Source of the DNA: an uncultured bacterium
Lineage (GTDB): Bacteria > Bacillota_I > Bacilli_A > RFN20 > CAG-826
Direction: 5' to 3'
Assembly (NCBI GenBank): GCA_949299165.1
Contig: CASFZJ010000006.1
Location: forward strand, 1-59,915
DNA length: 59,915 nucleotides
Shown here: positions 27,405 to 34,759 of the stretch, one piece after another
Position numbering within the stretch: the first letter of the stretch is position 1
Layout: each line of letters begins with the position of its first letter
Position numbers and translations under genes: made by a program
The notes under the pieces: generated by a model
Seen by the model: only the letters and a program-made list of their open reading frames with translations
What the model was told of the DNA's origin: nothing
Databases searched by the model: none

Positions 27405-27989
27405 TCATTTTTGATCGGTTTTGAAGAACTCGATCATTTCGTCTGTCATTATTTTATAGCCATTTTCGTTAGGATGGATATTATCAGACATGATATTTTT
27501 AAACTCAGAATTTAGCATTTTTTCATTATTGTAAAAATCTAAAATTTCAAAAATATTTGAGTTTTGCATGGTTTTTAAAGAATTAATTAGATTTTCATAA
27601 CGTGAATTTCTTTTCATGAAGCATGTATAGAAGATTATTTTTCCATTAAAATTTTCTTTTAAATAATTAAATATAGCTTCTATTGCACCAAGCGTAGTTT
27701 TTTCAGGATTTTTATTGCGTTTCCTAAAAAGCTTAAATATGTCGTTAGTCGATAGTTGAATTAAAACATAAACATATTCTTTTAAATCATCACTTGAATA
27801 ATTTCTTAAACGTGCAAGATAAGATTTTGAGTTTAAATTCGCTAAAGTTGTGCCGTTAATCGCTTCTTTTTTAACACTAAAACTAATTTCTTCATCCTTA
27901 TATTCATTTAACATTTCAACAAAAGATACATCGTGATTTCCATATCCTCTTGTTATGCTACTTCCAAGAGCTAAGATTTTAATTTCCAT
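27405..27989 (-). CDS. SGNH/GDSL-type hydrolase
   Basis: The 194-residue cytoplasmic esterase-like protein has the SGNH blocks: LGSSITRG with Ser11 as nucleophile (Gly-Ser-Ser replaces Gly-Asp-Ser), INGTT, LSTNDI and the C-terminal DNIHPNENGY with the Asp-x-x-His pair. Substrate unknown. It starts 2 nt after a Nudix gene stop and forms an operon with two Nudix genes. Confidence 0.85.
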   Translation of the reverse strand: MEIKILALGSSITRGYGNHDVSFVEMLNEYKDEEISFSVKKEAINGTTLANLNSKSYLARLRNYSSDDLKEYVYVLIQLSTNDIFKLFRKRNKNPEKTTLGAIEAIFNYLKENFNGKIIFYTCFMKRNSRYENLINSLKTMQNSNIFEILDFYNNEKMLNSEFKNIMSDNIHPNENGYKIMTDEMIEFFKTDQK

Positions 27990-27991
27990 AT

Positions 27992-28387
27992 TTATGCCTC
28001 ATCAATTAATTTATAAAGTTCTTCAAAATCCATCGACAATTTGTATTTTTTGATATCTTTTTTATCAATCCAAAAAACTTTACCTTCATTGCTACTTTTT
28101 AACTCACCACTAAAATTATCGCATTTATAAAGTAGACCTAAATACCTCACTCCTTCTCCCCAATCCCATTCTTTGATAGCACAAAGTTTAGGTTTAACTA
28201 TTGTTAAACCAGTCTCTTCTTTCATCTCGCGAATTACGCTTTCTTCAAGAGTTTTATTTTCTTCGACGTGCCCTCCAGGAAAAGAAAGACCAGGCCAATC
28301 AGATTTGGTGCGTTCAATTACAAGGATCTTTTCATCCTTATAAATCATGCACATATTTGACAATATACAACGATAAGTTTTTTCCAT
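27992..28387 (-). CDS. Nudix hydrolase (MutT/8-oxo-dGTPase-like)
   Basis: The 131-residue protein carries a complete Nudix box, GGHVEENKTLEESVIREMKEE followed by TGL (GX5EX7REUXEEXGU). The short length and overall pattern resemble 8-oxo-dGTP diphosphatases; substrate is inferred. It has no clear Shine-Dalgarno site, lies 32 nt behind the other Nudix gene and 4 nt before the SGNH gene. Confidence 0.85.
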   Translation of the reverse strand: MEKTYRCILSNMCMIYKDEKILVIERTKSDWPGLSFPGGHVEENKTLEESVIREMKEETGLTIVKPKLCAIKEWDWGEGVRYLGLLYKCDNFSGELKSSNEGKVFWIDKKDIKKYKLSMDFEELYKLIDEA

Positions 28388-28419
28388 AATTTTAAAAATA
28401 TCTTAGATTTGCAGGGTTT

Positions 28420-28908
28420 TTAATCAATAATTAAATCTTTTTGCTTTTTTACAAAGTAATTATTTAGAACTTTTTGATCCATTTTTAAGCAACGAGAAAT
28501 ATCGATTTTATCAAATGGATAAAATTTGATTTCTTTGCTTTCTTTATCAAGCGGATTGATTTTTACTTCGTTTTCATTAACACGAGCTAAAAAGACAATA
28601 TCAGTATAATAAGTTATATCAGAGTTTGGATAAACCATTCTACCTTCTTTACCAGAATAAATTCCAATTAAAGATAAATCACTTTCTTTTAATTTAATTC
28701 CAGTTTCTTCATAGCATTCTCTTATCGCGCCTTCTTTAATTTTTTCACCCATATTTAAAGCGCCACCCGGAAAAGAATATCCAAGTCCATCACTGCGAGT
28801 TTCAAGAAGTACTTCTTCTTTTTCATTTAGAACTAGAGTTGCTACTCCTATTGCCATAATTTCATTATGGCCAACTATTTTTCTAATATATTTAATGTAA
28901 TCTTCCAT
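28420..28908 (-). CDS. Nudix hydrolase
   Basis: The 162-residue protein has the Nudix box GGALNMGEKIKEGAIRECYEE plus TGI. It is slightly longer than its neighbour, with an N-terminal YIRKIVGHNEIMAIGV typical of ADP-sugar or nucleoside-diphosphate hydrolases. The ATG directly follows the T tract of the terminator at 28911 and has no ribosome site, so its message may be leaderless from GATAAT 8 bp upstream or depend on read-through. Confidence 0.85.
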   Translation of the reverse strand: MEDYIKYIRKIVGHNEIMAIGVATLVLNEKEEVLLETRSDGLGYSFPGGALNMGEKIKEGAIRECYEETGIKLKESDLSLIGIYSGKEGRMVYPNSDITYYTDIVFLARVNENEVKINPLDKESKEIKFYPFDKIDISRCLKMDQKVLNNYFVKKQKDLIID

Positions 28909-28910
28909 AT

Positions 28911-28955
28911 AAAAAAATTATCTACTTTTCCTTTCGGAAAGTGTAGATAATTTTT
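28911..28955 (-). terminator. Terminator after the 255-aa lipoprotein gene
   Basis: AAATTATCTAC-TTTTCC pairs with GGAAA-GTAGATAATTTTT (one mismatch). The minus-strand T run abuts the ATG of the Nudix gene. Confidence 0.8.
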
Positions 28956-28977
28956 AATTAATTTAGTGTTTTATTTA

Positions 28978-29745
28978 TTATTTTGTTTCGATGATTTTGA
29001 TTCTTCTATCAACGTCTTCATTAACAGAAATGGTGCCTTTAGCCTGAGATGACATTTTCATGGTTACTTCATTAACTGTTGCTTCAAGAGTAGCATTAAC
29101 ATCCATATCTCTCATAATTCCATCATAACCAAAACCATATTTTACCGAACCTTCAACTTTAGCGTCAGTAATTTGAGTTGAAAGTGAGTCATCAAACATT
29201 GTGCTTGCGCTCATTTCAAAATTAATTCGATCGCCAGTTTTTATGATTTTCATTGATGTATCGGCAGTATTCAAATCTCCGACCATCGCTTCGAAAGTAT
29301 AATCTTCTAAAGATATATTTTGTGATAAGTTTGCTAAAATTTCGTCTAAATCGTTTTGTGTAAATTCTTCACCTTCATTTGAAACAGGTTCAGCTCCATT
29401 TTCAGCCATTGCTGTCCATAAAACGCCATCAATTACAGCAATTTCCATTTCCATTGAATTTTTAGAACCGGATCCCTCAGTGCTCATGAAAGAGTAAGCA
29501 TAAAAATCTTCAACAGAACTAGCATCAATAACAGAAACAATCTTTTGAGTGGCTGATTGAGTTTTTTCTCCTACAGTTTGAGAAGAATTCATATCCATAT
29601 TAACAGACATCTTCAAAACTTCACTCATGTCATCGATTTTGTTTTCTGCAAAAATTTTCTTTGCTTCTTCAAGAGTAATTTCTTCCCCACCACAAGAAAC
29701 AAGTGTTAATGGTAAAACGAGTAACGATAAATATTTTTTCTTCAT
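28978..29745 (-). CDS. Putative lipoprotein, unknown function
   Basis: The 255-residue protein has a type II signal peptide with lipobox LTLVSC (Cys19), so it is anchored on the outer face of the membrane. The mature part is Ser/Met/Glu-rich with alternating beta strands, resembling DUF6612/LppX-like lipoproteins in outline only. Ribosome site AAGGAG. It has its own terminator, so monocistronic. Confidence 0.75.
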   Translation of the reverse strand: MKKKYLSLLVLPLTLVSCGGEEITLEEAKKIFAENKIDDMSEVLKMSVNMDMNSSQTVGEKTQSATQKIVSVIDASSVEDFYAYSFMSTEGSGSKNSMEMEIAVIDGVLWTAMAENGAEPVSNEGEEFTQNDLDEILANLSQNISLEDYTFEAMVGDLNTADTSMKIIKTGDRINFEMSASTMFDDSLSTQITDAKVEGSVKYGFGYDGIMRDMDVNATLEATVNEVTMKMSSQAKGTISVNEDVDRRIKIIETK

Positions 29746-29832
29746 ATGAGTTTAACTCCTTCTTTGCATTAATTATAAAATAACTGACATTTTTTTCAAT
29801 GTTATTTGAAAGTTTATATTGAGAAAATAAAC

Positions 29833-29874
29833 GAAAAATTCCTGGGATTTTTTCAAAATTTCCCAGGAAATTTT
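29833..29874. terminator. Terminator after the hydroxyacyl-CoA dehydrogenase gene
   Basis: AAATTCCTGGGA and TCCCAGGAAATTT form a strong stem with a 13-nt A/T loop and T runs on both strands. The bases to 29935 contain two CGTGAAAAC copies and no gene. Confidence 0.75.
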
Positions 29875-29935
29875 CATTTTATTTTTCTATCTTTCTAGTC
29901 GTGAAAACTATTACGTTTTTCGTGAAAACAACTAT

Positions 29936-30907
29936 TTACTTATATTTATAGAAACCTTCTCCACTAGCAACGCCAGTTTTGCCTTCATCAAGATATTTTT
30001 TAAGAAGTTTTTCCATTCCTTTAAAATTATATGGCATCATCATCTTTTTGAGTAATGGTGAAATAATTCCTGGAACTTTTTGATATTGAGTGACGATATT
30101 ATAAGCGGTTTGAAGTCCAACAATATCAAAGATTCTAAATGGACCTTGAGGAGCTCCTGTGCCAGTAGTCCAAGCTTTATCAATGCTTGCGGGATCACTT
30201 ACGCCATTAACATATAAATCAAGACCACTTAATAAGAAAGGAACAAGTAAAGAATTTAAAAGATAACCATTTTTCTCTTTTAAAACTGGAAGAGGGAACA
30301 TTCTAATTGCTTTTGCAAATTCGAATGCTTTATCAAAACTTTCTTTACTAGTTTTATCGTGTCCCATAACTTCCGTTACATTATTTTTCCGAATATGATT
30401 TGCAAAATGTAATGCTAAAAAGTGTGTTGGATTACCAGTATATTTAGCAAATTGAGATGGAAGTAATGTACTTGAGTTAGACAAAATTAAAGCGTTTTTA
30501 TTTAAAAATGGCGCTACTTTTTTATAAAACTCAATTTTTTGATCAGCGAATTCTGCCATTGATTCAATTAATAAATCACAATCTTTTAATGATTCTTTTA
30601 AATCTGTTGAAAGTTTTAAATTTTTATAAGCTTCTTCAACTTTTTTAACGCATTCTTCTTTATTAAATGTTTCAAAATCGCTAATTCCACTTGCCCAAAT
30701 AGCAGGATTTGGCTCCTTTAAACTAGCCATCTCTTCAATAGTTTCAAGATAAACCTTATGTAAATTATCAATTTTAGGTTGACATCTTTTAACACTAGCT
30801 TCACTTCTTAACCAAATAGTAACGTTAAAGCCACAATATGCTGCTTGAAAAGCGATTTGGCTACCTAAAACGCCTCCACCAGCAACAACAACATTTTTAA
30901 TATCCAT
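29936..30907 (-). CDS. 3-hydroxyacyl-CoA dehydrogenase family protein
   Basis: The 323-residue NAD-dependent dehydrogenase has a Rossmann domain VVVAGGGVLGSQIAFQAAYCG, the SNSSTLLPSQFA segment and ALHFANHIRKNNVTEV (catalytic His region, with HFANH in place of the usual HFFNP). The C-terminal helical domain ends with GKTGVASGEGFYKYK. It would interconvert 3-hydroxyacyl-CoA and 3-oxoacyl-CoA. No other beta-oxidation or butyrate genes are here, so the pathway is open. Good GGAGG site. Confidence 0.85.
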   Translation of the reverse strand: MDIKNVVVAGGGVLGSQIAFQAAYCGFNVTIWLRSEASVKRCQPKIDNLHKVYLETIEEMASLKEPNPAIWASGISDFETFNKEECVKKVEEAYKNLKLSTDLKESLKDCDLLIESMAEFADQKIEFYKKVAPFLNKNALILSNSSTLLPSQFAKYTGNPTHFLALHFANHIRKNNVTEVMGHDKTSKESFDKAFEFAKAIRMFPLPVLKEKNGYLLNSLLVPFLLSGLDLYVNGVSDPASIDKAWTTGTGAPQGPFRIFDIVGLQTAYNIVTQYQKVPGIISPLLKKMMMPYNFKGMEKLLKKYLDEGKTGVASGEGFYKYK

Positions 30908-31370
30908 TATTTTTTCCTCCGATATTTATATTTAAATTATATCACTTTTATTAAAGTAAGCTTAAAAACAACTCCATAATGAAATTTTTTTAAAAAAATT
31001 ATTGTTAAATTTCTCGATATTTATCGTATAAATTTGAGATGTCAGACAATTATTTCAAAATTTTTTAAAAAAATTTTTTAACATTTTTTGAATTGATATC
31101 CATTGTACTATATGAGGAGGTATTAAATTATGACTTAGCGTAAGATATATCAAAACGCTAACCGGAAGGCCTAGCTCCATGGTTATAAAATCGCTTCTAT
31201 TACTCACCTGATAGAATGAGTATGTAAAAGGAAGAAACACTTAGTGTACTAGGAAAGTTTATATTAATTTAACTCTATCAATTTTAGTAGGGATGGCCGG
31301 CCCCGAATTGACGCTTGTGGAGACTCTAGATAAAACTTAGAAATAAGTGAGTCGTTGAAGCAAGAAGCAA
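30908..31370. other. Intergenic region holding a leader block and a TnpB-like remnant
   Basis: No intact gene is present. The region contains the conserved leader block (31071-31138), hairpins such as TTAGCGT/ACGCTAA, and a TnpB-like 3' remnant running to the ppx stop codon; each is listed separately. Confidence 0.6.
31071..31138 (+). promoter_or_regulatory. Conserved leader block, copy A, with 2-codon ORF
   Basis: A T-rich tract, GATATCC, a TATATGA element, GAGGAGG and then ATG-ACT-TAG. The same ordered block occurs at 50138 and 53849 with a different very short ORF each time. In this copy no toxin peptide follows. I infer a strong promoter/ribosome-site leader; no precise start site can be assigned. 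Confidence 0.55.
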
Positions 31371-31371
31371 C
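31251..31371 (+). pseudogene. TnpB-like C-terminal remnant with IS200/IS605-type right end
   Basis: The frame ending at 31340 encodes INLTLSILVGMAGPELTLVE, resembling the end of TnpB proteins (NIxxVGxxxPExTPVE). About 14 nt later GTTGAAGCAAGAAGCAAC (31354-31371) resembles the 3' end typical of TnpB/omega-RNA loci. No start, active-site or zinc-finger region remains. The remnant reaches the ppx stop codon. The call is from memory of family ends, not a search. Confidence 0.4.
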
Positions 31372-32276
31372 TAGAGCACGTTGATGTAGTTTTCGATTAA
31401 AGTGTCAACGATTGAATCACTTAAACCAATCATTGGCACATAAATTGTTTTAGATTTTAAAATCTCGCTGGCTTTTTTAAAAATATTACCAGCAGGAATA
31501 ATAACATCAGCTCGATCTGGTTTAAGGTCAAACTTAGCCATTCTTTGTGAAGGAGTATATTTAATTAAATCATCGTAAATTGAATTTAAATCATCAACAC
31601 TTAAATAATTTAAATCCTTTTTATTAGATTTCTTTTTACTCATCTTCCAATAACGGTTAATATTTCCACCAGTTCCGACGATATCTAAATTTCCATACTT
31701 TTTATGGTAATCTTCAAGTAGATCTTCAAATCTACCCCATGTTTCTTTTTTATCTTTATGAGCTAAAATTCTTAAAGTACCAAGTTCAAAAGAAGTACTT
31801 TCGGTGGCTTTACCTTTAGAAACTAATGTGACTTCTGTAGAGCCACCACCAACATCGATAAAAACATATTTATCGTCATCAAGTGCAAAATCTTTAGCAA
31901 TCTTAGAAATTGTTTTAGCTTCAGTTTCACCATCAATTATTGAAATTTGAACACCAGTTTCTTTACGTATTCTTTCGATAACTTCAGCACCATTTCGCGC
32001 TTCTCGCATCGCACTGGTTGCAAGACACGAGTAGGAAACAACATCATAAATATTCATCAAATCTCTGAATGAAGAGATGCATAATGATAATTGATGAATT
32101 TTTCTTTCAGATAACTCACCAATACTATAAACATCAGCACCTAGTCTAAGAGGAACTCTTACTTTATTAACTTCCACTGCTTCGAGTTCTCTATTTTCAT
32201 TATAAAAGGCATCTTTAATTACAAGACGTGCACCATTTGTGCCGATATCAATACCTGCGTAATAACCACTTTTCAT
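31371..32276 (-). CDS. ppx: Ppx/GppA-type exopolyphosphatase
   Basis: The 301-residue protein has the actin-like ATPase fold of exopolyphosphatase/guanosine pentaphosphatase: AGIDIGTNGARLVI (phosphate 1), LATSAMREARNG, FIDVGGGSTEVTLV and VGTGGNINRYW. It has the short two-domain form without the C-terminal HD-like domain. It follows ppk1 by 13 nt, so synthesis and breakdown of polyphosphate are encoded together. Its stop codon lies at the edge of the TnpB-like remnant. Confidence 0.9.
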   Translation of the reverse strand: MKSGYYAGIDIGTNGARLVIKDAFYNENRELEAVEVNKVRVPLRLGADVYSIGELSERKIHQLSLCISSFRDLMNIYDVVSYSCLATSAMREARNGAEVIERIRKETGVQISIIDGETEAKTISKIAKDFALDDDKYVFIDVGGGSTEVTLVSKGKATESTSFELGTLRILAHKDKKETWGRFEDLLEDYHKKYGNLDIVGTGGNINRYWKMSKKKSNKKDLNYLSVDDLNSIYDDLIKYTPSQRMAKFDLKPDRADVIIPAGNIFKKASEILKSKTIYVPMIGLSDSIVDTLIENYINVL

Positions 32277-32289
32277 GTATAAACCTCAT

Positions 32290-34374
32290 TTATTTATTTG
32301 TTTTGCTGTAATAATTATACAACTCTTCTTGACTTCTAAAAGGCTTATCTTGATTTAGATATTTCTTATACTCGTCATTTCCTAAGGCTAAAACGCCTTT
32401 AACGTTGTCTTTTAAGCCATAATCAACAATCATTGTTAACTCTTTTTTGATATCTTCATCATAAACAGGAGTTATAACTTCTATTCTGTTATATAAATTT
32501 CTTGGCATCCAATCTGCGCTACCCATAAATACTAAAGGGTTACCGGCATTTTCAAAAATAAAAATACGAGAATGCTCTAGATAGCGATCAATAATAGCAT
32601 GGACATTTAAATTTTTAGCAAGTTCTTCATTTAATTTAAGAGATGAGTTGCCTCTTATTAAAAGATCAACTTTTACCCCTTTTAAACTAGCTTCATATAA
32701 AAGTTTAACCATTGGTTTATCGGTTATATGGTTAATTTTAATCTTAATTCCACTTGGTAAACCTGCTTCATGATTTTTGATTTCTTTTTTGATTAATTTT
32801 TCAAAAACTGTTTGCATGTGTAATGGTGAAACAAGTAAGTTTTTGAAATTATGTTTTTCAAATGGATTTGCAATTAAATCAAAAATTTCTTTTACTTCAT
32901 TAACAATCTTTGGATTAGAAGTAAAAAGCAAACAATCCGTGTAAGTTTTGGCGTTTCCTTCATGGAAGTTACCTGTTGAAATAATTGCAATGTCTCTTCC
33001 GTTTTTCACCTTGATATAAACAATCTTTCCGTGAACTTTAAAACCTTCTTTACCAGTTAAAATTTCAACCCCAGCATCACGAAGTGTTTGTGAAATTAAA
33101 ATATTACTTGATTCATCAAAACGAGCTAAAAGTTCAACCATACAAGTGACTTTTTTGCCATTTTTTGAAGCATTTGACAAGGCTTGAATAACTTTCGAAT
33201 CTTTAGCGGCACGATAAATTGAAGCTTTGATTTCAGTAACATTGGGTGAAATTGCAGCTTCTTGTAAAACATTTATAAAAGCATTAAATGATTCATAAGG
33301 CACATGAATCAAAATGTCTTTTTTAGCAATAATATCAATTAAGGAAGGCGTAATCTTAAAAGCTTTCTCAAAAGATTGAGGCCAAGCAGGATAAGCAAGA
33401 CCATTTCCTTCAACACGAGGGAATTTCATTAAATCTTTATTATTATGATATTTACCACCACGAGTAATGATATCAGTGTCTTCGATTTCAAGTTTCTTAA
33501 TAAGTTTTTCTTGTAAATCTTTAGGCATGTCTTCGCCAAAAACTATACGAACAGGAATTCCTCTTTTTCTTTCTTTTACAGCAGCCGAAATTGATTTTAA
33601 AACACCTTCTTCAGGATCAGATTCAACTTCCATTTCAGCGTCTTTTGAAAATTTAAAAGCGTAAGCTTCAAATTTTAAGTATGGTAAATTTTTAAAGATG
33701 TAATCTAAATTTAAACGAACAACATCGTCGAGATAGATATAATAATGATTATTATCTTCACTTGGTAAAGAAATAAATCTGCCACAATGTGATGTTGGAA
33801 GAGGAATTAAAGCGTAGCAATTTTTATCTTCTTGATTTGTTAAAGGATTACTCATTTTTACTGCAAGATAAATATGTGTATCGTTAACCGAAGAAAAATC
33901 TGCTTTTTTAGAAATAATTAGAGGATTAATGTCTAAAGAAATGTTTTTGATGAAATATTGTCTTAAATATTCTTTTTGTTTTTCACTTACTGTATTTTCA
34001 TCAAGAAGGATAATTCCTTTTTCTTTTAATTCTTCAAAAACTTGTTTTGAAGCTTTGTTATATTCTTCAGCATAATCAGAAACAAGCGAAAAAATCTTTT
34101 TTAATGTGTGTTTTGCAAGGTTTTTCTCTTTTTTGAAGTCTTTTGAAGAGCTACTAGCAATACGATTTAATGTTGCAACACGAACTTTATAAAACTCATC
34201 AAGATTTGAAGAGTAGATTCCTAAAAAAGACAACCTTTCATAAAGAGGCACTTCTTTATTTTCAGCTTCTTTTAAAATACGGTAATTAAAATAACACCAT
34301 GACACGTCTCTTTCACAATAATTAGTTTCATCAATTTTTATAATATTTCTTTTTCTTTTAGCATTTTTTTCCAT
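32290..34374 (-). CDS. ppk1: Polyphosphate kinase 1
   Basis: The 694-residue enzyme transfers the ATP gamma phosphate to polyphosphate. It has the Ppk1 N-terminus (RDVSWCYFNYRILKEAENKE), the phospholipase-D-like halves, the autophosphorylated His in GFKVHGKIVY and the second conserved His in YLEHSRIFIF. Length is normal (about 690). A GTG two codons earlier (34380) is an alternative start. Neither has a Shine-Dalgarno site, but a TATAAA box lies close upstream. Phased CTTCACT-like repeats lie 120-330 bp upstream. Confidence 0.95.
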   Translation of the reverse strand: MEKNAKRKRNIIKIDETNYCERDVSWCYFNYRILKEAENKEVPLYERLSFLGIYSSNLDEFYKVRVATLNRIASSSSKDFKKEKNLAKHTLKKIFSLVSDYAEEYNKASKQVFEELKEKGIILLDENTVSEKQKEYLRQYFIKNISLDINPLIISKKADFSSVNDTHIYLAVKMSNPLTNQEDKNCYALIPLPTSHCGRFISLPSEDNNHYYIYLDDVVRLNLDYIFKNLPYLKFEAYAFKFSKDAEMEVESDPEEGVLKSISAAVKERKRGIPVRIVFGEDMPKDLQEKLIKKLEIEDTDIITRGGKYHNNKDLMKFPRVEGNGLAYPAWPQSFEKAFKITPSLIDIIAKKDILIHVPYESFNAFINVLQEAAISPNVTEIKASIYRAAKDSKVIQALSNASKNGKKVTCMVELLARFDESSNILISQTLRDAGVEILTGKEGFKVHGKIVYIKVKNGRDIAIISTGNFHEGNAKTYTDCLLFTSNPKIVNEVKEIFDLIANPFEKHNFKNLLVSPLHMQTVFEKLIKKEIKNHEAGLPSGIKIKINHITDKPMVKLLYEASLKGVKVDLLIRGNSSLKLNEELAKNLNVHAIIDRYLEHSRIFIFENAGNPLVFMGSADWMPRNLYNRIEVITPVYDEDIKKELTMIVDYGLKDNVKGVLALGNDEYKKYLNQDKPFRSQEELYNYYSKTNK

Positions 34375-34491
34375 ATACACAATTTTATAAATATATTTAT
34401 AAAATTACAAAACAAGAATTGTAAATTTTTCATAATGTAATTCGTGATTTTCTCATTTTTAACAGACTTCTACTTCTATTAAATTTTCAGA

Positions 34492-34706
34492 ATGAAGTAG
34501 TGAAGTTTTAGTGAAGTGGAGTGAAGTAATCAGTGAAGCGGAGTGAAGTAAAAATAAACTTTCGCTGAGAATCTAAGTCGAAATAATAAGCTTTCAAATT
34601 GTAAATTTTAAATTTTTTCCCTTACTATTGCTATTTTTTCATCAAAGTGAAGTAAAGAAGTTACAGTGAAGTGGAATGAAGTAACTGTGAAGTAAAGTGA
34701 AGTAAT
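34492..34706. promoter_or_regulatory. Two arrays of phased TGAAGT (CTTCACT) repeats upstream of ppk1
   Basis: TGAAGT occurs at 34493, 34501, 34512, 34522, 34534 (TGAAGC) and 34544. It recurs at 34648, 34667, 34677, 34688 and 34698, with a related GAAGT at 34657. Most spacings are 10-12 bp, so copies lie on one DNA face. On the ppk1 strand the repeats read ACTTCACT, reminiscent of PhoP direct repeats (TTMACA, 11-bp period). Regulation by phosphate is inference. The rest of 34381-34759 holds no gene. Confidence 0.6.
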
Positions 34707-34759
34707 TAGTAAAAATAACAGTTTATTAGAAAAATTTATAAAAATCATTTCTTCAATTT

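Noticed and set aside
31186-31218. 10-codon frame as a toxin peptide in leader copy A
   Set aside because: MVIKSLLLLT is too short for a TM segment, has no ribosome site and lacks the charged tail of the other two peptides.
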